DNA of 64,000 bases, from assembly GCA_905339275.1 (NCBI GenBank), contig CAJPFK010000001.1, positions 434,001-498,000 on the forward strand. The letters are read 5' to 3'. The notes beneath the pieces are model-generated. The model did no database searches and was not told the DNA's origin. It worked only from the letters and a program-made list of their open reading frames with translations. Both the position numbers and the translations under genes were made by a program. Of the stretch, positions 55,961 to 64,000 are shown piece by piece (position 1 is the stretch's first letter; each line of letters begins with the position of its first letter). This DNA comes from Methylophilaceae bacterium (GTDB lineage Bacteria > Pseudomonadota > Gammaproteobacteria > Burkholderiales > Methylophilaceae).

Positions 55961-57368
55961 TGCGAGGCTGCCGGATGTGAGCGTGCCGGAGTCGGCGGCA
56001 TCGCTGGTCGATATCGCGCTTGCCAGCGGGGATATCCATTGCGCCGCTGCCGTTTACGGGCTTGCCGGCGAGCATCAGCGGCAGGCTTTGCAAGCAGTGA
56101 TGTTCGGCAAAAGGCGTGACGTGCTCATGCTGGCGCGATGGGAGCACACGCCGCCGGCCGTGTTGCAGGCCTTGTGCGACAGCAGGGATATTTTCGTCCG
56201 GTTGCGGCTGGGAAGAAACCAGAATACCCCGGAACAGGCGCTGATCGGGCAAAACCGGTTTGAGAAAAATGCGGTACTGATAGACCTGCTGTTACAGCAT
56301 CAGCATGCGCCGAAAGAGATGCTGCAAGGCATTGCCGAACAGGATGAGGATGCCGGGCACCTGCAGCTGGTTTGCCGGAACCGGGTTTCGGATGCGGCTG
56401 TGCTGCAGGCGCTGCTGAAACGCAAAAAGAATGCGTTCGACCGGGATGTAGTCGCCAATCCGCATGCCACGAGCGACATGTTGCAGGCCTTGTATCAGCG
56501 CGGTGACGCTTACGTTCGGGCTGCCGTGATCGGGCATGTGAATTGCCCGCAGGAACTGCTGCAGCGCGCATTGGCGGACAGTGAAGTCCTGGTGCAGCGG
56601 CAATTGGCGAAAGATGCCAGGGTGCCTGTGGTCGTGTTGACGCAACTGGCAACGCACGCTGATGCGGCAGTGAGGGCAGGGGTGGCGGCGAACAGCGCTT
56701 TCCCGTCGGATAGCCTCCGGCGTCTTGCCAGGGATGCGTCCGTTGCAGTCAGGCGTGCCCTGGCGGCCAGAAGTGACCTGGATGGGGGCACCATGCAGCA
56801 GCTAAGCACCGATACGGACGGCTGGGTGAGGCAATGGCTGGGGCGCAACCCGGCACTCAGCCCGGCGCTGATGCAGCGGCTGGCTGCAGATGAAGTCGAT
56901 GAAGTCAGGCGTGCGGTAGCGAGAAATCCGGGTTGCCTGCCTGCGTTATTAAGGCAACTGGCAAGTGACCGCTGTGCCTGGGTGCGTGCCGCCGTGGCCT
57001 ATCAGGTCAATGCCGATAGTGGCTTGTTACGTGAACTGGCGGCCGATACGGATGTTGATGTGCTGAGTGGCGTGGCCTCCAATGCGAATACGGAGGAATC
57101 GCTGCTTACGACACTCGCGCGGCATGAGGATGCAGACGTGCGGCGCGGCGTCATATTGAATCCGCGGGCGGAAAGGCAGGTGTTGTTGCCATTGCTGGAA
57201 GACCCGTATTACCTGCATAGGGTGTTGTTGGTGGGACGCAGGCAACTGACAGCGCAGGATAAGTGGCGTTTATGCGAAGACCCGGATTACCGGGTGCGGT
57301 TTTCAGTATTCAAGTGGTTTGCGGATAGTTTTAGCAAACCATCATCAAGTAACGACGAAAGTCATTAA
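55908..57368 (+). CDS. Leucine-rich repeat variant (LRV) protein
   Basis: This 486-residue protein is built of about 15 helical repeats of roughly 24 residues with the LRV pattern (for example VRAAVIGHVNCPQELLQRAL and VRRAVARNPGCLPALLRQLA). It overlaps the EMO-like gene by 53 bases; ATG 55908 is used, with 55923 as an alternative. LRV proteins were first seen in nitrogen-fixing bacteria, some with an N-terminal FeS cluster; here no such Cys cluster is seen. Placement between EMO-like protein and ETF suggests a scaffold or maturation role; that is inference. Confidence 0.78.
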   Translation: MSAWSMRKPQSPKTKVPDARLPDVSVPESAASLVDIALASGDIHCAAAVYGLAGEHQRQALQAVMFGKRRDVLMLARWEHTPPAVLQALCDSRDIFVRLRLGRNQNTPEQALIGQNRFEKNAVLIDLLLQHQHAPKEMLQGIAEQDEDAGHLQLVCRNRVSDAAVLQALLKRKKNAFDRDVVANPHATSDMLQALYQRGDAYVRAAVIGHVNCPQELLQRALADSEVLVQRQLAKDARVPVVVLTQLATHADAAVRAGVAANSAFPSDSLRRLARDASVAVRRALAARSDLDGGTMQQLSTDTDGWVRQWLGRNPALSPALMQRLAADEVDEVRRAVARNPGCLPALLRQLASDRCAWVRAAVAYQVNADSGLLRELAADTDVDVLSGVASNANTEESLLTTLARHEDADVRRGVILNPRAERQVLLPLLEDPYYLHRVLLVGRRQLTAQDKWRLCEDPDYRVRFSVFKWFADSFSKPSSSNDESH

Positions 57369-57391
57369 AGCGGTAGTTTAGGAGAAGAAAG

Positions 57392-58186
57392 ATGAAAATT
57401 CTGGTAGCAGTGAAACAGGTGGCAGCGCTGGATGAGGATTTTGAAATTCGCGCAGATGAAAAGGACGTGGATGAGGATTTCCTGATCTACGACCTCAACG
57501 AATGGGACGACTTCTCGCTGGAGGAGGCCATGAAAATCAAGGAGGCCAGCAGCAGTGAAGTCGAGGTGGTGGTGGTCTCGGTCGGCCCCGAGCGGGTCGA
57601 CGAAAGCCTGCGCAAATGCCTGGCCAAGGGTGCCGACCGTGCCGTTCGCATCTGGGATGATGCGATTGAAGGCTCGGATGCGATTGCCATCGGCAAGGTG
57701 CTTGCGGCCGTTGTGAAAAAGGAGGCGCCGGACATGGTATTCGCCGGTGTGCAATCCTCCGATCAGGCCTATTCGTCAACCGGCATTTCTACCGCCGCCT
57801 ACCTGGACTGGCCTCACGCGGCGGTCGTCGCAGACCTGCAATACAGCCCGGGCAGCGGCAGTGCCGTGATACGGCGCGAGCTGGAAGGCGGCATGCTGCA
57901 AGAGGTCGAGATCAACTGCCCGGCGGTGCTGACGATTCAATTGGGTATCAACAAGCCGCGTTACGCCTCGCTGCGCGGCATCAAGCAGGCAGCGGCCAAG
58001 CCGATCGAAGAGTGGAGCCTCGGCGACATCGGCCTGTCGGCAAGCGATGTCGGCGCCGACAGCTCGATGTCACGCGTGCGCCGGATGTATGTGCCTGCCA
58101 AGGGCCGTGCACAGATGATTGAAGGCACGGTTGCCGAGCAGGCTTCCAGGCTGATCCAGATCATCAAGGAATTTAAGGGAGAATGA
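57392..58186 (+). CDS. etfB: Electron transfer flavoprotein beta subunit
   Basis: This 264-residue EtfB contains the N-terminal MKILVAVKQV and the AMP-binding segment VFAGVQSSDQAYSSTGIS. The recognition-loop region and the C-terminal LIQIIKEFKGE are typical. With EtfA it accepts electrons from trimethylamine dehydrogenase. GGAGAAGAAAG precedes the ATG. The gene overlaps etfA by ATGA. Confidence 0.95.
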   Translation: MKILVAVKQVAALDEDFEIRADEKDVDEDFLIYDLNEWDDFSLEEAMKIKEASSSEVEVVVVSVGPERVDESLRKCLAKGADRAVRIWDDAIEGSDAIAIGKVLAAVVKKEAPDMVFAGVQSSDQAYSSTGISTAAYLDWPHAAVVADLQYSPGSGSAVIRRELEGGMLQEVEINCPAVLTIQLGINKPRYASLRGIKQAAAKPIEEWSLGDIGLSASDVGADSSMSRVRRMYVPAKGRAQMIEGTVAEQASRLIQIIKEFKGE

Positions 58187-59151
58187 GCATGAAAACGATT
58201 TTAGTTGTAGCAGAGCACCGTGGTGGCGAGTTGCGCCCAGTGACCTTTGAGTTGATTGCAGGCGCGCAAACGCTGAAACAGGCGGCGGATGACCAGGTCG
58301 TGGTCGCCGTGATCGGCACGCATGCCGACCAGTTCGTACCGGCCTTGTCGGTGGAAGGCGTGAATGAGCTTGTCGTTGTTAAAGCCGGTTCTGTCGATTT
58401 CGACCCCGATATTTTCGAATCTGCGGTATCCGGCCTGATTCAAAGCAGGAACCCGGCGGTAGTGCTCCTGCCGCATACCGTTGATTCGCTGGGTTATGCG
58501 GCGACACTGGCGAGCAAGGGCAATTTCGGTTTTGCAACCGATGTGTTCAAACTGGAATATGACGGTGCCGACCTGGTGGCAACGCGCGGCGGCTATAACC
58601 AGAAGGTCAACGTCGAGGTCGATTTCCCAGGCAAGTCCTGCGTGGTTGTTGCGGTCCGGGCCAATGTATACAAGCCGCAGGAAGGCGCATCCGCACCAGT
58701 CGTCAGCAGCTTCGAGGCTGCTGCCAAACCGTCGCGCAGCACCAACAAGGAATACATCGAGCTGGGTGGCGGCAACGACGTGGATATCACGACCGTTGAT
58801 TTCATCGTCTCGATCGGCCGTGGCATCGGCGAAGAAACCAACGTGGAAGACTTTCGCGAACTGGCTGAGACTGCCGGCGCAACCCTGTGCTGCTCCAGGC
58901 CGATCGCTGATGCGGGCTGGCTGCCGAAATCGAGGCAGGTCGGCCAGTCAGGCAAGGTGGTCGGCAACTGCAAGCTCTATGTGGCGCTGGGCATTTCAGG
59001 CTCGATCCAGCATATGGCCGGCATGAAGCACGTGCCTACCATCGTGGCGGTCAATACGGATCCGGGCGCTTCCATATTCACGATCGCCAAGTACGGCATT
59101 GTTGGCGATATCTTTGAAGTGCACGAAGAGTTGATGAATCAATTGGCTTGA
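58183..59151 (+). CDS. etfA: Electron transfer flavoprotein alpha subunit
   Basis: This 322-residue EtfA has the C-terminal FAD domain with SRQVGQSGKVV, LYVALGISGSIQHMAGM and VNTDPGASIFTIAKYGIVGD. Two starts are possible (58183 overlapping etfB, or ATG 58189). The protein carries FAD and shuttles electrons from TMADH to the EMO-like protein. A strong terminator follows, so this ends the tmd-EMO-LRV-etfBA operon. Confidence 0.95.
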   Translation: MSMKTILVVAEHRGGELRPVTFELIAGAQTLKQAADDQVVVAVIGTHADQFVPALSVEGVNELVVVKAGSVDFDPDIFESAVSGLIQSRNPAVVLLPHTVDSLGYAATLASKGNFGFATDVFKLEYDGADLVATRGGYNQKVNVEVDFPGKSCVVVAVRANVYKPQEGASAPVVSSFEAAAKPSRSTNKEYIELGGGNDVDITTVDFIVSIGRGIGEETNVEDFRELAETAGATLCCSRPIADAGWLPKSRQVGQSGKVVGNCKLYVALGISGSIQHMAGMKHVPTIVAVNTDPGASIFTIAKYGIVGDIFEVHEELMNQLA

Positions 59152-59158
59152 CCTCCCT

Positions 59159-59213
59159 GCCCGCCTGATGCAGGCCATTGCGCCATGCAATAACATCAGG
59201 CGGGCTTTTTTTT
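59159..59213 (+). terminator. Terminator of the tmd-etf operon
   Basis: GCCCGCCTGATG ... CATCAGGCGGGC (12-bp stem with an inner ATTGC/GCAAT hairpin) followed by eight T. Confidence 0.93.
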
Positions 59214-59330
59214 GCTTAATCAATGGCGATCCGGATACCATGCCATCCGATGGGTAAAAGCTGCAGTCGCTGGTTTTTTTACGGAAATCAGCAGCAATTT
59301 GTATATCAATCATGCAAAGAGAAGCCATTC

Positions 59331-60065
59331 ATGAAAAGCACAGACAGGCAGTCCAAACAGCTTGAATCCGGGCAGCAGAACCTGCTGGCTGAATTGGAGC
59401 AAATCAGGGAAAAACTATCCGATATCGAACTCGCAAACTCTGCCATTACCGAGGGTATGTGGATATTGCACATCGCCGATGGAGATATTGATCACAAGGA
59501 TAGCAAAATCCAGTGGTCAGCCCAGTTCAGAAGGCTGCTTGGCCATGAGAAAACATACGATTTTCCGGACAACTGGGATAGCTGGGCAAATGCGGTGCAC
59601 CCTGAAGACCTGGAAAAAGTCTCGGCTGCATTTTCCAGCCATCTCGCCGATGGCAGCGGGAACACGCCGTATAATGCGGAATACCGGCTTAAAACGGTAA
59701 ATCGCGGCTATGTGTGGTTCAGGGAGCGCGCTACCACGATACGCGACAGTAACGGCATGGCACTACGCTCGGCTGGCGCGATCCGCGACATCAGCGATGA
59801 GCGCCGAACCGCGGAACTGCATCAACTCAATCAAAAACGCCACAGGGACAACCTGCAGCAGATTCTCAAGGTTGCAGATACGATCAACCAGATCACCATG
59901 CAGACGAATATTCTTGCTATCAACGCGGCTATAGAGGCTGCGCGGGCAGGGGAGGCGGGACGCGGATTTTCGATCGTCGCCAATGAAGTGCGTAAGCTTG
60001 CCGAGAGAACGGCCAGTGCCATGAGTGAAATACGGCAGATGGCGCAGCTAAAATCGGATGACTAG
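59331..60065 (+). CDS. Short soluble PAS chemoreceptor-like protein
   Basis: This 244-residue protein has an N-terminal coiled coil (about 5-40), a PAS/PAC domain (about 45-160, ending [14 protein letters not shown]), and a very short chemotaxis signalling hairpin (about 180-240, with [20 protein letters not shown] and [14 protein letters not shown]). No membrane helix and no methylation helices are present. The frame is open upstream to 59223, but ATG 59331 fits the PAS family. It could sense amine oxidation or redox state and feed the chemotaxis kinase. Confidence 0.8.
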   Translation: MKSTDRQSKQLESGQQNLLAELEQIREKLSDIELANSAITEGMWILHIADGDIDHKDSKIQWSAQFRRLLGHEKTYDFPDNWDSWANAVHPEDLEKVSAAFSSHLADGSGNTPYNAEYRLKTVNRGYVWFRERATTIRDSNGMALRSAGAIRDISDERRTAELHQLNQKRHRDNLQQILKVADTINQITMQTNILAINAAIEAARAGEAGRGFSIVANEVRKLAERTASAMSEIRQMAQLKSDD

Positions 60066-60084
60066 TGCTGAGTTCCGCAATAAA

Positions 60085-60110
60085 AAATAAGACCGCCGGT
60101 TCCGGCGGTC
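60085..60110 (-). terminator. Terminator of the second cupin gene
   Basis: GACCGCCGG-TT-CCGGCGGTC, a 9-bp stem. On the minus strand it is followed by TTATTTTTTATT. Confidence 0.85.
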
Positions 60111-60135
60111 CTGACATGCATGATGCAATCAAATT

Positions 60136-60489
60136 TTAGAGCGGTTGACGCTGACCACAGAAGAACCCGATGGCAAAATCAGGCGTTTCAAAAGTGATGC
60201 GGCTACCTGCCGGGAAGTAAAACACGTCGCCCGCAGTTGCAGTCACTTTCTGGCCGGTTGTGTCGGAAATGATGAATGTGCCATCCACGATAATCTTCAT
60301 TTCTTCGTAATCGTAGTCGTAAACCAGCGCTTCGCCTTTTTCCAGACGGAAGAAGCCGGCGCAGATGGTTTTGTCTTTATCTGCAGATACAAACGTATCT
60401 CCCAGCCAGGCAGGAACATTTGGCACGTTCATTGATGGTTGCTGGTCTTTGACCGCTTGTTTCTTGTATTTAAAGCCTAACTTCGACAT
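60136..60489 (-). CDS. EutQ-like cupin protein
   Basis: This 117-residue cupin carries YDYDYEEMKIIVDGTFIISD and GDVFYFPAGSRITFETPDFA as cupin boxes, resembling EutQ/DUF861 proteins. CAGGAG lies 7 bases before the ATG. It is the second small cupin in the trimethylamine region. A possible variant of the repeated operator (TACACTA-A-AGAGGTA, 60556-60570) lies 66 bases upstream. Function unknown. Confidence 0.82.
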   Translation of the reverse strand: MSKLGFKYKKQAVKDQQPSMNVPNVPAWLGDTFVSADKDKTICAGFFRLEKGEALVYDYDYEEMKIIVDGTFIISDTTGQKVTATAGDVFYFPAGSRITFETPDFAIGFFCGQRQPL

Positions 60490-60764
60490 GGATAATCTCC
60501 TGAGAATATTTAATTTGGAGATCAGATACTATGTCCTCGGGCAACCATCAACAATTACACTAAAGAGGTACTATCTAAGGCTATGTATGACCGGGTCATC
60601 CCGCAACAGGGTGGCGGCATCGGCTCAAAATGCCTGGCCGGCGAGCTCCTGAGGCCGAAAGATTCAACCCCGGATGGCACGGCTTTAATTACCCTTCAGT
60701 ACTGCAGCATTCATTCCAGCATCCTTTCTTTATCTTTATCCGGAACTTCTTAATTTAATATAAA

Positions 60765-60779
60765 TGAGAACTATTATCA
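60765..60779 (+). promoter_or_regulatory. Fur box upstream of the haem receptor
   Basis: TGAGAAC-T-ATTATCA against the 7-1-7 consensus TGATAAT-N-ATTATCA: 12 of 14 half-site positions agree. It sits in an AT-rich promoter region 152 bases before the receptor start. Confidence 0.75.
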
Positions 60780-60805
60780 TGTAGTGAAATTTATGCTAAA
60801 GTGCG

Positions 60806-60851
60806 CAATTGGTGACCGCATCTGCTACCAGCGGATGCGGTCAGTCAATTG
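60806..60851 (+). repeat. Long hairpin in the haem-receptor leader
   Basis: CAATTG-GT-GACCGCATC ... GATGCGGTC-AGT-CAATTG: a 9-bp stem extended by a 6-bp stem across a small internal loop, with no T-tract. A smaller GGGT-GAA-ACCC hairpin follows at about 60878. Function unknown; the cobalamin-riboswitch core is not present. Confidence 0.55.
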
Positions 60852-60931
60852 GTCAACGTATCAAGCAAGCCACTGATGGGTGAAACCCTAGGCAGCCAGC
60901 CAGATGCAATCTATTCTCTGGGAGTCTGTTT

Positions 60932-63217
60932 ATGGATCACACACATGCCAAGTCGCGCGCCTATAAGCGACGTTATATTTCCACATTGCTTGCCCTGATG
61001 TATGCAGGCAGCATTTCTCAAGCCATGGCGGAATCCGAGCCCGTGGCGGAAGTCACTGAAAGTCAGCAACCGCGCATCCTGAATGAAGTCGTGGTTTCTG
61101 CTACCCGCACGGAACAGGACGTCAACGACATCGCGGCGACCGTCACCACGAAAACTGCAGACGACATTGAAAAAGAGATGCCGACCGACATCAAGGATTT
61201 GCTGCGCTATGAAACCGGCGTCTCAGTGCGTTCCACGCCTAATCGCGCATCGGCGGTTTTCCGCGCGACCGGCCGCGCAGGTAACGAAGGCATCAATATC
61301 CGCGGCCTGGAAGGCGACCAGGTGCTGTTGCAGACCGATGGCGTCAGATTGCCGATGATTTACGAAAGCGGCCCTTATGCCGCCGGCCGTGGCGATTACA
61401 TCGATGTTGAAGCCTATAAGCGCGTTGAAATCCTGCGTGGTCCGGCATCCACCCAGTACGGCAGCGACGGTTTGTCCGGCGCTGTCAGCTTCCTGACAAA
61501 AGACCCTCAGGATTTGTTGACGCTTGGCAAACCCTGGCAAGCTGCTCTAAAAACAACTTATGCTTCCGTCGATAATAGCTGGACCACGGTTCCTTCCTTC
61601 GCCTATGCCAATGACGTGGTCGAAGCCATGCTGCTGGCCAGTATCCGCAACGGGCGCGAAACCGAGAACATGGGCGATATCGGCGTGCGCAACATCAACC
61701 GTACCGAGCCGAATCCTTCGGATATCGAGTCGCAGTACCTGCTGGCCAAGCTGGTGCTCAAGCCCAGTGAGAACCATCAGTTCAAGATCACGATCGAGGA
61801 CCTCGACCGTGAGGTGAAGACCACACCATTCAGCTTCTTCGGCGATCCGTTCACAGTTGCCGCGCTGACCAATGTCCAGGTGAAGGAAGATATCACCCGG
61901 CGTCTCTACAAACTGGATTATGCCTACGATAATGGTAGCAACCGCTGGTTTCAGCGGCTAAATGCAAGCCTGTATCGCCAAGACTCCAAGAACGAACAGT
62001 TTGGCCTTGAAGAACGTTCTACCGCAGCTCTTGCCTTACGTACACGTACTACCGAATACGCTGAGGATGCGATTGGCGGTAGCCTCCAATTGGAAAGCAA
62101 CTTCGGTAACGAAATTGCACACCGTGTGATCTACGGCCTGGATGCGAGCTTTAGCGACGTTACCTCGTTCAAGGATGGTTTTAATAGTTCTGGCGCCGCC
62201 TTTGTACCAAACAAAAGCTTTCCGGATACCGATTACGAACTGTTTGGAGCCTTCATTCAGGATGAAATCAACGTTGGCCAGTTCAGCGTCATCCCCGGCT
62301 TGCGCTATGACCGCTTTGAGCTGAAGCCGCATGTGGATAGCTTCTATCTGACACAGAATCAGGTACCGCCGAGCACGCTCAAGGATGATGAAATCTCGCC
62401 CAAGCTCGGTGTCATCTGGAAGGTGGATCCGCTGGCCAATATTTTTGCCCAATATGCCCACGGTTTCCGTGCGCCTAAACCCAGCCAAGTGAATGGCGGC
62501 GTGACCAACCTGGTTGTGGCTACCGGCTCAGGGCCGTACACATCAATCGGCAATCCTAACCTCAAGCCGGAAACCAGTGATTCGATCGAGCTGGGCATCC
62601 GCGGGCAGAATGATCGCTTGCGCTACAGCGCCAGCGCGTTCAAGGGCAAATACAAGGACTTTATCTCCAGTAACGTGCAGGTCGAAGAAAACGTGCCTTA
62701 TAGCGGTGATAACAGCATACTTGTTGACGTCCTGCAGTCCATCAACATCGGCCGAGTGGATATCAGCGGTTACGAGCTGCGCGGCGAATGGGCTTTCCAT
62801 GACAACTGGAGTATTTCAGCAGCTTATGCACATACCAAAGGCGAATCCAAGGAAGGGGGAGTCACAGAGCCACTCGACACCATAGACCCGGACAAGCTGG
62901 TGGTCGGGCTGCGCTATGACAAGAGCGGCAACTACGGTGCGCAGCTCATGATGACCGCGGTGGAGCGCAAGAGCCGCGCGCCTCTCCTGCCCACGGGTGG
63001 CGTTCGCTATAAGCCGGAAAACTTCGAGATATTCGATCTGGCTGGTTACTATAACTTCAACAAGAATTTCAGCGTGCACGGCGGCGTGTTCAACATCTTC
63101 GACCGCAAGCATTTCCTCTGGGCGGACGTGCGTAATCTGAGCATGACTGCTACGGATGTCGATGCCTACAGCCAGCCCGGCCGTAACGCCTCTGTAAGTT
63201 TCAAGTACCAGTTCTAA
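60932..63217 (+). CDS. TonB-dependent haem/haemoglobin receptor
   Basis: This 761-residue outer-membrane receptor has a signal sequence ending near QAMA (about residue 33) and a TonB-box-like VVVSATRTEQ. The plug domain has GINIRGLEGDQVLLQTDGVR across two adjoining strands. The 22-strand barrel ends in KYQF. It contains the paired FRAP (YAHGFRAPKPSQ) and NPNL (GNPNLKPETS) motifs characteristic of haem receptors of the HemR/HmbR class. A Fur box lies upstream and GGGAG precedes the ATG. The next gene is a CobN-like chelatase, a pairing known for haem uptake. Confidence 0.9.
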   Translation: MDHTHAKSRAYKRRYISTLLALMYAGSISQAMAESEPVAEVTESQQPRILNEVVVSATRTEQDVNDIAATVTTKTADDIEKEMPTDIKDLLRYETGVSVRSTPNRASAVFRATGRAGNEGINIRGLEGDQVLLQTDGVRLPMIYESGPYAAGRGDYIDVEAYKRVEILRGPASTQYGSDGLSGAVSFLTKDPQDLLTLGKPWQAALKTTYASVDNSWTTVPSFAYANDVVEAMLLASIRNGRETENMGDIGVRNINRTEPNPSDIESQYLLAKLVLKPSENHQFKITIEDLDREVKTTPFSFFGDPFTVAALTNVQVKEDITRRLYKLDYAYDNGSNRWFQRLNASLYRQDSKNEQFGLEERSTAALALRTRTTEYAEDAIGGSLQLESNFGNEIAHRVIYGLDASFSDVTSFKDGFNSSGAAFVPNKSFPDTDYELFGAFIQDEINVGQFSVIPGLRYDRFELKPHVDSFYLTQNQVPPSTLKDDEISPKLGVIWKVDPLANIFAQYAHGFRAPKPSQVNGGVTNLVVATGSGPYTSIGNPNLKPETSDSIELGIRGQNDRLRYSASAFKGKYKDFISSNVQVEENVPYSGDNSILVDVLQSINIGRVDISGYELRGEWAFHDNWSISAAYAHTKGESKEGGVTEPLDTIDPDKLVVGLRYDKSGNYGAQLMMTAVERKSRAPLLPTGGVRYKPENFEIFDLAGYYNFNKNFSVHGGVFNIFDRKHFLWADVRNLSMTATDVDAYSQPGRNASVSFKYQF

Positions 63218-63224
63218 GGTTACA

Positions 63225-64000
63225 ATGTCCCTTATCAATAAGTTGTTAAGTCGTGGACTGCTGGCTGCAGGCCTTCTGGTTTGCAGCCTCGCAGTCCAGG
63301 CTGCCACCGTACTTTTTGTTTCCACCAGCCCGGTTTCTCCGGGCAAATTCAATAATCTGGCAAATATCGCCAAGACTTACGATATCCAGGTGGAATCCCG
63401 TTTTGTTGAAAGACTCGCTGCCGATATCGGCAGCGAACTGTTTTCAGGCGCGGACCTTGTCGTATTCGATGCCCCGCGCGACCATATCGAGGCCTATATC
63501 CGCACGCGCCTTGCCGGTGCACTGCCGCCATTGGAGAAATCCGGCAAACCGTTCATCTGGATCAGCACCAAATCAGCCAATGCCGGCGCGCTTCCGGATG
63601 GCTTGCCGCAACGGTTGCATGACTATTATGTAAACGGCGGCCGCAGTAATTTCGAGAATTTCTTCCGTACCCTGCAGGCGCATTTCGACGGAAAACCGTG
63701 GGCAGAGGTGACAGACCCCATCATATTCCCGCCTTCGGCTGTTTATCATCCAGAGGCACCACAACTCGTATTCGACAATGCCGCTGCCTACTTCACCTGG
63801 CGCAAGATTGATCTCAGTCAACAGCCTCACCCGGCTGTTGTTGCGATTGCGATGCACCAGCAATACATCGCAGCGGAACAGACCGCTTTCATCGACCACC
63901 TGATCCGCGACATCGAAGCGGAAGGCGCCATCGCGCTGCCTTTTTACAGCCCCGTCATGGATGCCGATGCCATCACCAATATGGTGACGCTCGATGGAAA
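63225..64000 (+). CDS. Exported CobN/HmuS-like chelatase (N-terminal part)
   Basis: The frame is open from ATG 63225, 7 bases after the receptor stop, to the window end (258 residues visible). It starts with a signal peptide (LLAAGLLVCSLAVQA, cleavage near residue 27). TVLFVSTSPVSPGKFNNLA and a chelatase N-terminal alpha/beta domain follow. Cobaltochelatase CobN works in the cytoplasm; a secreted relative beside a haem receptor fits the HmuS type, proposed to remove iron from haem. The active-site region lies beyond the window, so the assignment is provisional. Confidence 0.78.
   Translation, partial: MSLINKLLSRGLLAAGLLVCSLAVQAATVLFVSTSPVSPGKFNNLANIAKTYDIQVESRFVERLAADIGSELFSGADLVVFDAPRDHIEAYIRTRLAGALPPLEKSGKPFIWISTKSANAGALPDGLPQRLHDYYVNGGRSNFENFFRTLQAHFDGKPWAEVTDPIIFPPSAVYHPEAPQLVFDNAAAYFTWRKIDLSQQPHPAVVAIAMHQQYIAAEQTAFIDHLIRDIEAEGAIALPFYSPVMDADAITNMVTLDG

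Larger units (their letters stand above)
60490..60931. other. Divergent intergenic region before the haem receptor
   Basis: About 440 bases without a gene. It holds the operator variant near 60556, a Fur box (60765-60779) and a long hairpin (60806-60851). Confidence 0.6.

Noticed and set aside
60806..60931. Possible cobalamin riboswitch in the leader of the TonB-dependent receptor (GCCACTG followed by a GGGTGAAACCC hairpin).
   Set aside because: Only a fragment resembles the B12-box area; the rest of the conserved core is missing. The Fur box and haem-receptor motifs point to iron rather than cobalamin.

Overview
The window reads as chromosome of a methylotrophic betaproteobacterium, most likely a Methylophilaceae member. 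The evidence is a trimethylamine dehydrogenase that matches the Methylophilus W3A1 enzyme in length and motifs, a Pseudomonas-type NAD formate dehydrogenase, a formaldehyde-activating-enzyme homologue, and a complete N-methylglutamate (NMG) gene set. No tRNA, rRNA, CRISPR array or insertion sequence was seen.

Layout. 1-1.3 kb: end of a cbb3-oxidase assembly gene (ccoS), then rpoH on the minus strand with a CIRCE operator. 1.4-8.9 kb: LysR regulator, formate dehydrogenase, a HemD-family gene and a nitrate reductase fused to a CysJ-like flavoprotein. 9.4-14.2 kb: dimethylamine monooxygenase operon dmmDABC, then a TorF-type porin. 14.2-18.2 kb: a PAS-only membrane sensor divergent from a NarX/NarL-like two-component pair. 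18.3-20.3 kb: Fae homologue, hutD, hutG. 20.4-31.3 kb: XRE-cupin regulator divergent from mgdABCD-gmaS-mgsABC. 31.3-34.9 kb: an APC permease embedded among five small or unknown genes. 35-38.4 kb: folE2-ribBX and a PLP trans-sulfuration enzyme. 38.5-44.4 kb: NsrR, an sNOR-like NO-reductase cluster with SCO1, an HPP protein and a Crp/Fnr regulator. 44.4-47.2 kb (minus): truncated haemoglobin, EamA transporter, small genes and a cupin. 47.6-59.2 kb: a TMADH-like remnant, a divergent Amt transporter, a second APC permease, trimethylamine dehydrogenase, an EMO-like membrane FeS protein, an LRV repeat protein and etfBA. 59.3-64 kb: short PAS chemoreceptor, second cupin, Fur-controlled haem receptor and the start of an exported CobN-like chelatase.

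Together these genes could carry trimethylamine to CO2. TMADH gives dimethylamine plus formaldehyde, with electrons going to ETF and then through the EMO-like protein to quinone. DmmDABC gives methylamine. GmaS, MgsABC and MgdABCD turn methylamine into formaldehyde or methylene-folate while recycling glutamate. Formate dehydrogenase finishes the route. FolE2 and RibBX would supply pterin and flavin.

The most striking unexplained signal is a set of 16-bp inverted repeats with 7-2-7 architecture (half-site about TACYNCY). They lie upstream of dmm, folE2, the haemoglobin-transporter operon, the first cupin, amt, the second permease and TMADH. They look like operators of a NarL-type regulator, and one such regulator is encoded in the window. 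Other candidates for new biology are an Amt protein lacking both pore histidines and the multi-component APC permease cluster behind the NMG genes.
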